Positions 1 through 7,320 of a DNA stretch of 11,677 nucleotides are shown here, one piece after another. Location: NCBI GenBank assembly GCA_005877345.1, contig VBPR01000007.1, forward strand, positions 1 through 11,677, written 5' to 3'. A program made the translations under genes and the position numbers. The DNA is from Nitrososphaerota archaeon (GTDB taxonomy: Archaea; Thermoproteota; Nitrososphaeria; Nitrososphaerales; Nitrososphaeraceae). The first letter of the stretch is position 1; the number at the start of each line of letters is the position of its first letter. The notes under the pieces were generated by a model. That model worked only from the letters and a program-made list of their open reading frames with translations, was not told where the DNA came from and made no database searches.

Positions 1-723
1 CAACCATCTTATACTTGATTCCATTTCAGCTGGTCCGGTGGAACAATTTAAACCAAACACAGAAATTCCCATATCGCTAACGGTTGTATAGGCTGATTGT
101 ACGTTTGTCCCAAGTAACATCTTACCATATTTGTCCAAGGTGACATTAGATATTATTGGTACTTTCTTCCCAGTTTTTTCCATAGCATTAAATGATCCCG
201 TAATAGCAAGCTTAACTTCCAATATATCCTGACTCGTTTCTATAAGTAGAACATCGACACCACCTAATATTAGGCCTTGGGCTTGCAAATCAAACGCGTC
301 TGTAATTTTATTCAAGCTAATATTACCTAAATCAGGATCGTTTGAACTTGGTAAGTATCCTGTAGGGCCCATAGATCCGACTACATACTTTTTTCCATTT
401 GCAAACTTCTCAACTACTCTGTTGGCAAGTTCTGCTGCTGACTTGTTTATTGATACTGTTTCTTCTCCAAATCCGTATTCTTGCAGCTTTATTTGGTTAC
501 TCCCAAAGGTATTCGTTTCGATGCAGTCTGATCCAGCCTCCAAATAACTCCTATGTATATTTTCAATCCATTCCGGTCTAGATAAAACAAGTCCATCGTT
601 GAATCCATCTTTATTGTTTGGAAAATCTTCTGGTTTTGGTTTGAGTTTCTGTATTTCTGTTCCCATAGCACCATCAAAAAGTACTATGCGTTCTTCAATT
701 TCTCCAAGTAAGAACCCTTCCAT
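1..723 (-). CDS. metH: Methionine synthase / homocysteine S-methyltransferase, N-terminal part (runs off the window)
   Basis: The reading frame gives 241 residues and is still open at base 1, so the C-terminal part is missing. Visible motifs are those of the homocysteine-binding TIM barrel of cobalamin-dependent methionine synthase: LFDGAMGTEIQ (residues 15-25), DCIETNTFGSN (66-76), VVGSMGPTG (about 115-123), LLIETSQD, and GLNCSTGP with the first zinc-ligand cysteine at C227. The distal Cys-Cys pair of this family would lie beyond the window. The domain transfers a methyl group to homocysteine to make methionine in the cytoplasm. The ATG at 723 is the only start close before the LFDG motif. 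Whether the gene continues into folate and B12 domains or is a stand-alone methyltransferase unit cannot be seen. It is divergent from the tRNA gene, with a TATA-like stretch at 761-770 on its side. Confidence 0.9.
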   Translation of the reverse strand, partial: MEGFLLGEIEERIVLFDGAMGTEIQKLKPKPEDFPNNKDGFNDGLVLSRPEWIENIHRSYLEAGSDCIETNTFGSNQIKLQEYGFGEETVSINKSAAELANRVVEKFANGKKYVVGSMGPTGYLPSSNDPDLGNISLNKITDAFDLQAQGLILGGVDVLLIETSQDILEVKLAITGSFNAMEKTGKKVPIISNVTLDKYGKMLLGTNVQSAYTTVSDMGISVFGLNCSTGPAEMESSIRWL

Positions 724-858
724 ATTAGATCGATTTACTTAAGTTAATCATTTTTATCTACATATATTGTTTGAGAAAATGAAATTGAAATTATTCATCT
801 CCTTTTCACTCTGTCGATATAAGACTAAAGCAAAAATGACCAGAAAATACGCAACTAG

Positions 859-868
859 TTCATATAAG
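859..868 (+). promoter_or_regulatory. TATA box of tRNA-Arg
   Basis: TTCATATAAG is centred about 26 bases before the first base of the tRNA. This is the spacing expected for an archaeal box A when transcription starts at or next to the mature 5' end. Confidence 0.6.
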
Positions 869-889
869 GAATTACTACTACACCAATTT

Positions 890-964
890 GGGTCCATAGT
901 TCAGTTTGGATAGAATGGCTGCCTGCGGAGCAGTTGGTCGAGGGTTCAAATCCCTCTGGTCCCA
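890..964 (+). tRNA. tRNA-Arg (anticodon GCG)
   Basis: The cloverleaf folds by hand. The acceptor arm is 890-896 with 957-963. The D stem GTTC/GAAT is at 899-902 and 913-916. The anticodon stem is 918-922 with 930-934, and its seven-base loop CTGCGGA puts anticodon GCG at 925-927, which reads Arg CGC/CGU codons. The variable loop is five bases (935-939). The T arm is GAGGG-TTCAAAT-CCCTC at 940-956. The discriminator is A964 and CCA is not encoded, as is common in archaea. No intron is seen. One oddity is a T-T mismatch at the fourth acceptor pair (893 against 960); all other acceptor pairs match. Confidence 0.93.
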
Positions 965-1082
965 TACGTAAAGGCAAGCTTTTCATGCATGTATCATAGA
1001 TATGCTATGAAATCTAAAAATTAGGCACGGACACAACAAAGTTTTCTCTCTGTACTTGAACAAAAGATAGATTATCTACAGA

Positions 1083-2090
1083 TTACCTATACTCTTCACC
1101 ACAATCTCCAATAACTTCAAACAGGTTATTTGCGTTTTTACATACAGCATCTATACTACCGTGATCCGAATTATCCAACTTAAAGTTAAAAACATTAACG
1201 TTATCATTTATATGATTAACTATCCCGAGTCTAACGCCTATAATTACACCTGCTACTGTAGCTTTGGCGAGAATATAGTTTGTAGCTACATTTGCAATAC
1301 TCACGTTATGCTTTTTTGCAATGTTATTTAACGTTAATAAAAGCCTTTGGAACAGATTCCAACCGCCCCATGTATCTATCATCTTCTTGTATTTTCGTAG
1401 GCTTAATGTATCTAATTCGACAGCAGATGGCTCGGTTTTTCCCATGTATCTTTCAGATAACAGGCCTCCGCAAATGCCTCCGTAAGCAAGAAGGCTGATG
1501 TTATGTTCCTTACAAAATGATATCATTTTTACTTCTGGTCTTCTATCTATTATTGAATATTGAACTTGGTTTGATGCAATTTGCACATCTGAGTCTGTGA
1601 TCATCTGGAGATGTTCAGTATCAAAATTTGTAAGACCTAATTGCCTTATACATGCTTTATCCTTAAGGTCTGATAAATATTTCAGAGCATCTATGTAATA
1701 TGGATTGTTATAATCCCACCAGTGCAGTTGAAGTAAATCTAACGAGCTAACGTTCATTCTGCTAAGAGAGGTTTCTATAGCCCTGTTAACCATAGACCGT
1801 GTTATCCTACTTGGCTGTGGTACCCACTTTGTAAATGACTTAATTTTATCAAGTTCTTCCTTTCCTTTTAGCTTTAACAATCTATCTCTGAACTTGCCAA
1901 TAAAGTCCTCCGCTGGACCATAAATATCTGCAAGGTCCCAAGTCGTAAAGCCTGCCTCATGATATCTTAACATGTCTGCTAGTGCCGATTCACGATCGAT
2001 ATATCCATGTCCGCCTGCGACCTGCCACATACCATTGACTATTCTGCAGATGGTCAAATCAGGAGAGAGCTGGTAGAATTTATTATTCAT
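1083..2090 (-). CDS. Aldo/keto reductase
   Basis: This 335-residue protein is an intact member of the aldo/keto reductase superfamily, cytoplasmic NAD(P)H-dependent oxidoreductases with a TIM-barrel fold. The full catalytic tetrad is visible: D52 and Y57 in TWDLADIYG, K88 in FTKWVP, and H123 in LLQLHWWDY. Other family signatures are the RQLGLTNF strand, the SNQVQYSIIDRRPE segment and a C-terminal cofactor-binding stretch, IIGVRLGIVNHINDNV, matching the usual G-x-R...HI-x-x-N pattern. Length is normal for the family. The ATG at 2090 starts just before the expected first strand, and no better start lies upstream. It converges on tRNA-Arg across a 118-base gap. The substrate cannot be read from the sequence. 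Confidence 0.93.
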   Translation of the reverse strand: MNNKFYQLSPDLTICRIVNGMWQVAGGHGYIDRESALADMLRYHEAGFTTWDLADIYGPAEDFIGKFRDRLLKLKGKEELDKIKSFTKWVPQPSRITRSMVNRAIETSLSRMNVSSLDLLQLHWWDYNNPYYIDALKYLSDLKDKACIRQLGLTNFDTEHLQMITDSDVQIASNQVQYSIIDRRPEVKMISFCKEHNISLLAYGGICGGLLSERYMGKTEPSAVELDTLSLRKYKKMIDTWGGWNLFQRLLLTLNNIAKKHNVSIANVATNYILAKATVAGVIIGVRLGIVNHINDNVNVFNFKLDNSDHGSIDAVCKNANNLFEVIGDCGEEYR

Positions 2091-2345
2091 GTGAATTATT
2101 GCAAGTTGCTATATTTTTAGTTTAAAAATATTTCATTAGTAATTATACGATTTCCCAAGGAGCTTTTTAATGATTATATTATCCCAATTCAATTCAATTA
2201 TGAAACTTGATCAAATAGCATCTTTCAATAAAATTTATCACCTTTCGTTAATTGTGTTAAAAATATGCATACTTTGTAGCTCATATTTTTAAATATCAAT
2301 TTCAATATTTTATTATTGGTTAAAACTAAAGAAGTATTACTTAAA

Positions 2346-2492
2346 ATGGAAATAAAGATTGAAATTCCTCAGGACATAATTACAGACAAGAAAAGATTAA
2401 AATCAGTACAGCAAGGCATTTTGAAAGTTATATCCAAGGGGCCCTATGAAGAGGGTCTGGTATTCAACATTGTAAAGGCAACATTTGACTGA
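2346..2492 (+). CDS. Possible small protein, 48 residues
   Basis: An ATG-to-TGA frame encodes MEIKIEIPQDIITDKKRLKS followed by 28 more residues ending in VKATFD. It is charged, soluble and has no cysteine or membrane segment. A TATA-like stretch, ATTTTTAAATAT (2285-2296), lies about 55 bases before the ATG, which would leave a leader of about 25-30 bases. I do not recognise the family. It lies alone between the aldo/keto reductase, which is divergent from it, and the broken hsp20. It could be a genuine short gene or a fragment of a larger lost one. Confidence 0.4.
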   Translation: MEIKIEIPQDIITDKKRLKSVQQGILKVISKGPYEEGLVFNIVKATFD

Positions 2493-2508
2493 TATTACCC
2501 GTCCTATT

Positions 2509-2520
2509 CTATATAAAGAG
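2509..2520 (+). promoter_or_regulatory. TATA box upstream of the hsp20 remnant
   Basis: TCTATATAAAGA is a strong archaeal box A match and predicts a transcript starting near 2540, reading toward the broken hsp20. It suggests the promoter outlived the reading frame. Confidence 0.4.
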
Positions 2521-2688
2521 ATTGAGCTAACCCTCGAAGTAATCAAGCTATTGTAAATTCATATACACACTTGAATACCAGAATTCTCGGGATTTATTAT
2601 TGATCATTTTCTTGAGTATCGAACTGAATTGTTTATTTTGATTCCGCTCGTATACTGTAAAAATACTCAAAGTGGAGGAACTGGCTAA

Positions 2689-2988
2689 TCTATACCGGCA
2701 ATTCTGTCGGAAAGACAACCTTTGTCTGAGGTAACGACAACAGACAAGGAAGTTAAGATTGTAGTAGAACTGCCTGGTGTTTCTAAAGAACAGATTAGAA
2801 TAAATGCCTACGACAATAAAGTGGAGATAAATAGTAATGATCCAAAGAGAAAATACCATGAAGTCATAGATTACCACCCGAAGCTGATATCGACTTCGTA
2901 AAATCTACGTTTACCAATGGATTGTTGGAAATAACATTCGACAAAACCTAAATCTAAACCAAAAGAGAAATCAATAAGGGTAGATTAA
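2689..2988 (+). pseudogene. Hsp20 / alpha-crystallin small heat-shock protein, frameshifted
   Basis: The first frame (2689-2871) reads ILSERQPLSEVTTTDKEVKI, then VVELPGVSKEQIRI and VEINSND, which is the start of an alpha-crystallin domain. A one-base loss at about 2871 shifts the frame. The new frame (2871-2945) reads LPPEADIDFVKSTFTNGLLE and ITFDK. An extra A in the run at 2943-2946 then restores the first frame for KPKSKPKEKSIRVD and a stop at 2986-2988. SIRV is the C-terminal I-x-I/V motif by which these chaperones assemble. Just before 2689 there is an in-frame TAA, and an open stretch of the same frame (from about 2575) precedes it without a start codon, so the N-terminus is also damaged. 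Intact relatives are ATP-independent chaperones of about 140-180 residues. Confidence 0.85.
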
Positions 2989-3004
2989 TTAAAAGTATAA
3001 AAAA

Positions 3005-3020
3005 CCTCATTTTTTTTGAG
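3005..3020 (+). terminator. T-tract terminator after the hsp20 remnant
   Basis: Eight consecutive T (3010-3017) sit in CCTCA-T8-GAG, 17 bases after the hsp20 stop. T-runs are the usual archaeal termination signal; the short CTCA/TGAG pairing around it is probably incidental. Confidence 0.4.
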
Positions 3021-3086
3021 ATCAATTAGAATTGATGCACTAAGAAATTGACAATGTTAGATAACAAGATTATGGAGCCAGCTATA

Positions 3087-3602
3087 TTATCTAATCTTCG
3101 ACCTTTTTATTTTTTCTTGCAGTAGCATACAGCCTTGAATTAGGGTTTCAGGTCTTGGTGGACAGCCAGGTACATATACATCGACTGGGATAATACCATC
3201 AATCCCGGGAAGTACATTATAAGAATCGATATATAGTCCTCCTGTAATTGCACAGGCACCCATTGCAATGACATATTTTGGATCTGGCATCTGATCATAA
3301 ACCATTCTTAGCCTAGGAGCCATCTTTCTGGTTACGGTACCTTGAACAACAACCAAATCGCACTGTCTTAATGAACCAAAAGCCTCAATTATTCCAAATC
3401 TTTCAACATCATATCTGGGACCAGAAGCTGCTCCAAACTCCACACTACAACATGCAGTTTCCAGATGGACTGGCCAAAGTGACCAGATTCTTCCCCAATT
3501 TATTGCGTAACCTAGTGGAAGATCTAATGCTCTTGTAAGAACGTCCCCAAGTTTTCCAACCAGGACATTAAAATTAGTGGGATTAACCAGATCTTTCATC
3601 AT
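3087..3602 (-). CDS. nuoB: NADH-quinone oxidoreductase (complex I) subunit B
   Basis: This intact 171-residue protein matches NuoB/NdhK, the peripheral-arm subunit that holds the terminal iron-sulfur cluster N2 and passes electrons to quinone. All four N2 ligands are present: the Cys-Cys pair C51-C52 in LETACCSVEFG, C117 in AMGACAITGG and C147 in VPGCPPRPE. Other landmarks are RYDVERFGIIEAFGSLRQCD, TRKMAPRLRMVYDQMPDPKY and IIPVDVYVP. Length is typical. Two adjacent ATGs (3602, 3599) are possible starts. No other complex I gene adjoins it, whereas these subunits normally sit in a nuo operon, so this may be an extra or relocated copy. A GGAGG at 3616-3620 lies 13 bases before the first ATG, slightly far for a ribosome site. 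Confidence 0.95.
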   Translation of the reverse strand: MMKDLVNPTNFNVLVGKLGDVLTRALDLPLGYAINWGRIWSLWPVHLETACCSVEFGAASGPRYDVERFGIIEAFGSLRQCDLVVVQGTVTRKMAPRLRMVYDQMPDPKYVIAMGACAITGGLYIDSYNVLPGIDGIIPVDVYVPGCPPRPETLIQGCMLLQEKIKRSKIR

Positions 3603-3625
3603 TAGTGAATTTCAACCTCCAATTC

Positions 3626-3636
3626 AAGTATACAAT
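3626..3636 (-). promoter_or_regulatory. TATA-like box for nuoB
   Basis: On the minus strand, TTGTATACTTG is centred about 29 bases before the nuoB ATG. That predicts a very short leader or none. The GGAGG at 3616-3620 would then fall outside the transcript, so it is probably not used. Confidence 0.4.
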
Positions 3637-3847
3637 AGTATTGGAGTTCGACCTATATTATCTATACCAATGGAAGCTTACAACAAACGTGGACCTAAAG
3701 AGGCATTCACGAAATAAAGACCTCTAATCGCTAACGCTCATATTAATAACCTTTTAAACTGTGTGTTCTTGTTCAATTGATTGTAGTATTTGTTTAGATA
3801 CCGGCAATATCCCACATTGTGTCGTTAAGTTCTACATTATGATAAGC

Positions 3848-4225
3848 ATGGAAAAAATAAGCAAGAAAAAAAATAAAAGTAAAGATTGTTGAAGATGGAG
3901 AAGATATTTTGATTCTAAAAAAATTTCCTTTCGGGGAAAGGACATGAGGTGGCTACGACCGTTTTTGAATGGTGAAGATATAATTAAAGAAATTAATAGA
4001 GTAACATATGAGATTTATTTAATCGATTATCGGTTACCATGTAACAAGAACGCAATTGATGTAGCGATTGAAATTTTAAATAACTTCACTTCAGCTCGTA
4101 TACTATTTATCACTGTCTATGAGCATTTACAAAATGAGATTTCAAAAAACCATATTTTTATCGACAGGAATATTCAAGTTCTATTGAAACCAATAAAGCT
4201 AGTAAAATTGAAGTGTTATCGTTAG
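3848..4225 (+). pseudogene. Response-regulator receiver domain, broken in all three frames
   Basis: A single receiver domain can be reassembled by moving through three frames. After an ATG at 3848 and A-rich codons, one frame gives KVKIVEDGEDILILKKF (3879 on), the first strand and acidic pocket. A second frame (3937-3966) gives KGHEVATTVF. A third (3968-4225) gives NGEDIIKEINRVTYEIYLID, YRLPCNKNAIDVAIEIL, ARILFITVYEHL and VLLKPIKLVK. The phosphate-accepting Asp is in LIDYRLP and the conserved Lys in LLKPIK. Intact receivers take phosphate from a histidine kinase. The damage lies partly in A- and T-runs. The third segment alone is an open frame of 93 codons but cannot fold as a receiver because it lacks the first strand and acidic pocket. 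Confidence 0.8.
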
Positions 4226-4507
4226 TTCTTGTAAATAAAAAAGTACCATTATCTACTAGGTCAAAATTGTAACCACTCATAGGTATCGTTATTACGTTAG
4301 GATTTGAACTCTTTATTCTCTTTATTAGCTCTAAACCATTAAACCTTGACATCCTTTAATCGGAAATAACAAGTGAATAAACTTGCTTATTGTCTGTAAA
4401 GTATTCTAGAGCACGTTCTGGATGGTAGGACCTTTATCTGAGAAATTATTTTTTAATAGCTCTATTTGATTCTCAACTGTGTAAATTAACACAAGAGGAG
4501 ATGTCAT
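4215..4507 (-). pseudogene. Second response-regulator receiver domain, frameshifted and truncated
   Basis: From an ATG at 4507 the frame reads MTSPLVLIYTVENQIELLKN, NFSDKG, which resembles a receiver N-terminus with its acidic pair lost. A frameshift near 4440 leads to YHPERALEYFTDNKQVYSLV, ISD, an in-frame TAA, and then RMSRFNGLELIKRIKSSNPN, VITIPMSGYNFDLVDN. The expected motif is SDIRM, so the stop falls one codon after the phospho-acceptor Asp. After about 4225 the frame carries no recognisable receiver sequence; the last strand and conserved Lys are missing, and the end overlaps the 3' end of the receiver remnant on the other strand. The identification of the N-terminal piece is less certain than the central part. 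Confidence 0.72.
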
Positions 4508-4690
4508 GCCATATTCTAACGGCAATTCTATGGATATACCATCAAAAGCCTTCTCAAATTGTCACAATAAATCAATGTTTAAATAGAAATTTAGTGAATT
4601 ACAGTTGTCATCTATTCTGATAGTAGGTGACCACTTCCGATTGGCTGGTACCCACTTTGTTGTGACATTAGGCACCAGCCAATTACTAAT
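4508..4690 (-). other. Unassigned coding-like stretch upstream of the second receiver remnant
   Basis: On the minus strand one frame is open over this stretch apart from one TGA (near 4563). It includes NWLVPNVTTKWVPANRKWSP and, after the stop, QFEKAFDGISIELPLEYG, and it is in frame with the ATG at 4507. I do not recognise it. It may be the remnant of a protein that once preceded or was fused to the receiver, or simply chance. Confidence 0.25.
4640..4683. repeat. Perfect 10-bp inverted repeat with a 24-base loop
   Basis: ATTGGCTGGT (4640-4649) is exactly complementary to ACCAGCCAAT (4674-4683). It lies 33 bases past the stop of the small minus-strand gene remnant (4716-5123), so it could fold in that transcript's tail. 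No strong T-run follows it on that strand, which weakens a terminator reading. Confidence 0.6.
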
Positions 4691-4715
4691 AAATTTTTAA
4701 TGACAAGTTTAGATT

Positions 4716-5123
4716 TTAATTTTTATTTTCATTTGCTTTCTTAATATCTATATCAAGTTTTGCTACTTGCCTAATGCTATCAATCTGAAGATCATCACTC
4801 CCAGTTAGTAAACTGCTAATTTTACGAGATGCTTCCCTACCAATACTGAGAGCTTTTTTTCCTTTTCGCAGAATAGAAATGCTCAACCCTTTATTATCAA
4901 GTAATGTAACCCCCTTTTTTGCGGCCTTGAGCTTTTCAAATAATCCAAGCTCGTTACTTTCTTGTTCCACAATGTCCAGAATAGTGGGATCTATATATTA
5001 AGTAATAACGTACTCCTTTTAAAATCAAGGACCAGCCCGGTTTTATCATTTACTTTTATGCTAATTTTCCCAGTTGACCTCTTTACAATGGTCGCCAGAC
5101 CATCCAAAATCCTGAAGTGTCAT
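4716..5123 (-). pseudogene. Unknown small protein, two frameshifts
   Basis: The downstream open frame (4716-4970, starting on GTG) is only the C-terminal part. Upstream, a different frame reads DGLATIVKRSTGKISIKVND, KTGLVLDFKRSTLLLNI and then meets TAG near 4992. A shift there joins it to DPTILDIVEQESNELGLFEK. Near 5106 one extra G separates this frame from an ATG at 5123 (MTLQDF). Mended, the gene would encode about 135 residues, Lys-rich, with a beta-like first half and a predicted helical tail ending in DIDIKKANENKN. I do not recognise the family. It follows the 90-residue gene at 5177-5449 by 53 bases on the same strand, so the two probably formed an operon. The 84-codon fragment could still be translated from GTG 4970. 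Confidence 0.6.
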
Positions 5124-5176
5124 TTTTTACGAAAATGTTCTCTTCGGGCAATATAGAAAGACCCGGTTAGAAAAAT

Positions 5177-5449
5177 CTATTCCATTGTCTTTGATTTTTC
5201 ATGAAGTTGAGTAGATATTGTAAACTTGCCATTGATCTTCCATTTTGCACTACCTAATTCCCTACCTTCTGGTCCAGTTGCTTTCGGCATATCGATTTGT
5301 AAATTCTCAAAATCGTAAGTGACCTCCATATCCTTGCCTGTCAGATTATCGACAATGTCTTTTACAACGTCGGACCAGTTCGAGATACCACCATCTGCAT
5401 TATTATCTTTGTTTGTCCCCTTTGAAGATTCTTCTTTCAAACTTTCCAT
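5177..5449 (-). CDS. Conserved-looking 90-residue protein of unknown function
   Basis: This intact soluble protein begins with a polar, probably disordered tail (MESLKEESSKGTNKDNNADG). A compact domain follows: ISNWSDVVKDIVDNLTGKDM, EVTYDFENLQIDMPKATGPE, GRELGSAKWKINGKFTIST. This looks like a short helix followed by a beta-sheet with a Gly/Pro-rich turn. There is no cysteine, signal peptide or membrane span. I cannot name the family. It heads a probable two-gene operon whose second member (4716-5123) is broken. Its start is supported by a TATA-like box about 25 bases before the ATG. Confidence 0.7.
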   Translation of the reverse strand: MESLKEESSKGTNKDNNADGGISNWSDVVKDIVDNLTGKDMEVTYDFENLQIDMPKATGPEGRELGSAKWKINGKFTISTQLHEKSKTME

Positions 5450-5470
5450 GCTAGCTCTTATACCATATTT

Positions 5471-5478
5471 TATTTAAC
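5471..5478 (-). promoter_or_regulatory. TATA box for the 90-residue gene
   Basis: On the minus strand GTTAAATA is centred about 25 bases before the ATG at 5449, the spacing of a leaderless archaeal transcript. Confidence 0.45.
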
Positions 5479-5615
5479 ACTTTTTCTGACAATACGACCA
5501 AAAAATTTTCTAAAAGTTCCCTAACTTGTCTTAAAATTTTCTTAAAGATTTACCTTATCGGATGAAAAACCAATTCTTTTCCAAATTTAATTATGTAATC
5601 TATCTCAATAAATTA

Positions 5616-7298
5616 TCACTTCAAAGGTAACGTCACAATAAAGGTAGCTCCTTTGGAATCTGGGTTATTATAAGCTTCTATCTTACCATGATGCGTTTCA
5701 ACAATGCTTTTTGAAATGTATAGTCCAAGACCAAGACCTTTTTCTGATTTTGTCTTAAATTTCGAAAACAGATGCGGAATTATTTCTGGATCAATACCAT
5801 GACCACTATCCTTAATTGTAACAATTGCCTCGTTAGTCTTATCTCCCAGTTTTGCACTTACAGTAATTGTACCATAATCCGTAAACTTTAATGCGTTATT
5901 TAGTAAGTTTGCGAACACTTGAAATATCTTTTCTTTATCAGCTATTATATTGATTTTTCCAATTGGATTGAAATTAATTTTAACTATGTCTCTTTTATCT
6001 GAATCTACTTGTTGACTGATATCCCTAATTACATTTTGGATCTTTAAATTTAAATCAAAAACCGTCTTGTTAAGTTTCATAGTCTGAGACTCAATTCTTG
6101 CAACACTCAACATGTTCGTTACAAGAGAATAAAGTCTTTCAGCGTTTCGTGATATAGCCTCTTCATATTGTTTGTTCCTTTCGGGGAGAGCTTTGAGCAT
6201 TTCCGAATAGCCTATTATGGACTGAGAAGGTGTCCTTAATTCGTGGGCAGCAAGATCTATAAATTCCTTCTCCAATGCATCGTGTTCTTTCAATTTTTCA
6301 TAAGCATATAAGAGATTATTATTCGCTCCCCTCAACGATTCGTGTAAGTCTGCTTGTCTCCAAAGGGTATCAAATATAAAACTGTAAGACTCTGTTCTGG
6401 ATTTGCTTCTGTGAAAAGTAGCGAATCCTACGGCTTCTGTGAAATTTTCTTTACTATCATCCTTTACATCTATAATAAATAGTGATTTTCTATCTATTAT
6501 TAAAAAAGTTGTTTTAATCATGTGAGTTTCTTTTATGGCAGGTACAATTGTCTTCATTCTAAATTTAAAATTTGTTGCCAGTGATTCATTCCGGAAAAAA
6601 TCCTCTTTGATGATGTCTTTATCATAGGTAGGAACTATTAAATTAACATTAACGTTCCTTTTTTGAGCAGCTTCTATTAGCATAGTTATTATCCCTCCTC
6701 TATAATTTCTTTGCAGTGCGTTAGGTGTTGCTATTATCAATGATATCTCAAAATTGGCGGAGCTTATGAGATTTATGTATGTCCTTCTTATTTCGAGTGG
6801 GTCAGATAACACTTTTACTTCTTTGAGATCTATTCCCACTTCTAAGCTAGATATTTTGTCTTGTTGTGTAGTAGCGTTATTCCATAAATTTTCAAAGATA
6901 CGATTGTGTTGTTCCAGCATTTTATCATCGTCAGTGTATACTACATGCGATAAAAAATTATGTCCTGAGGACTGTCCTAAATAGTCCCTATCACTTGTTA
7001 CGAAATTTCCAACAATTTTGTTCAAGTGACGAACTTCAGCAATTTTCATTATTTCTTTACAATAAACCAAGTTATCATTTGTAATCTCGGTAATATACCG
7101 AATTTTCACCCCTTTGGCTTTGGCTTGCTGATATCGTTTTCTTATTGTTTCAGATAATGTGAACTTTGGTAAAGTAGAGTCACCGCAAATATTCAGGTAT
7201 TTCTTTGCATTGCGTATTACATCGGCAATAGTCACGTCTGCTTGCTTTTCGTCACCTATTATCTGAGCCTTTTCTTGATAGGATGAGGGGGACGACAT
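5616..7298 (-). CDS. Cytoplasmic sensor histidine kinase with tandem N-terminal sensor modules
   Basis: The kinase has 560 residues from ATG 7298; the TTG just before it is preceded by an in-frame TGA, so ATG is preferred. The C-terminal half is a complete kinase. The H-box is DLAAHELRTPSQSIIGYSEM with the phosphorylated H352. The N-box is FANLLNNALKF with N468. The G1 box is DSGHGID from D497, then HLFSKFK, and the G2 box is GLGLGLYISK from about 521; the protein ends ATFIVTLPLK. The N-terminal 330 residues hold two similar alpha/beta modules (about 20-150 and 158-325), each ending in FENLWNNA or FDTLWRQA. They resemble the PLD-like/TrmB-type sensor domains of archaeal kinases rather than PAS or GAF. 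No membrane segment is seen, so it should sense an internal signal. No intact response regulator adjoins it. Confidence 0.92.
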   Translation of the reverse strand: MSSPSSYQEKAQIIGDEKQADVTIADVIRNAKKYLNICGDSTLPKFTLSETIRKRYQQAKAKGVKIRYITEITNDNLVYCKEIMKIAEVRHLNKIVGNFVTSDRDYLGQSSGHNFLSHVVYTDDDKMLEQHNRIFENLWNNATTQQDKISSLEVGIDLKEVKVLSDPLEIRRTYINLISSANFEISLIIATPNALQRNYRGGIITMLIEAAQKRNVNVNLIVPTYDKDIIKEDFFRNESLATNFKFRMKTIVPAIKETHMIKTTFLIIDRKSLFIIDVKDDSKENFTEAVGFATFHRSKSRTESYSFIFDTLWRQADLHESLRGANNNLLYAYEKLKEHDALEKEFIDLAAHELRTPSQSIIGYSEMLKALPERNKQYEEAISRNAERLYSLVTNMLSVARIESQTMKLNKTVFDLNLKIQNVIRDISQQVDSDKRDIVKINFNPIGKINIIADKEKIFQVFANLLNNALKFTDYGTITVSAKLGDKTNEAIVTIKDSGHGIDPEIIPHLFSKFKTKSEKGLGLGLYISKSIVETHHGKIEAYNNPDSKGATFIVTLPLK

Positions 7299-7320
7299 CA
7301 ATAATCATAGTTCATTAAAA

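Noticed and set aside
1811..1832. A shared stretch, GTACCCACTTTGT with TTGGCTG just before it, found here inside the aldo/keto reductase and again at 4641-4660
   Set aside because: Both copies encode TKWVP on the minus strand, but flanking residues do not match, so the second is not an aldo/keto reductase fragment; a 13-base match is near chance level in a window this size.
2548..2877. 109-codon open frame on the minus strand
   Set aside because: It lies opposite the hsp20 remnant and its translation is rich in Phe, Tyr, Arg and Asn runs with no family pattern; the plus-strand Hsp20 motifs explain the region.
4508..4690. Reading the coding-like stretch as a sliding-clamp or kinase C-terminus because of ISIELPLEYG
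   Set aside because: Only a few residues fit either family, the clamp's terminal motif and the kinase G2 box are absent, and the frame has an internal stop.
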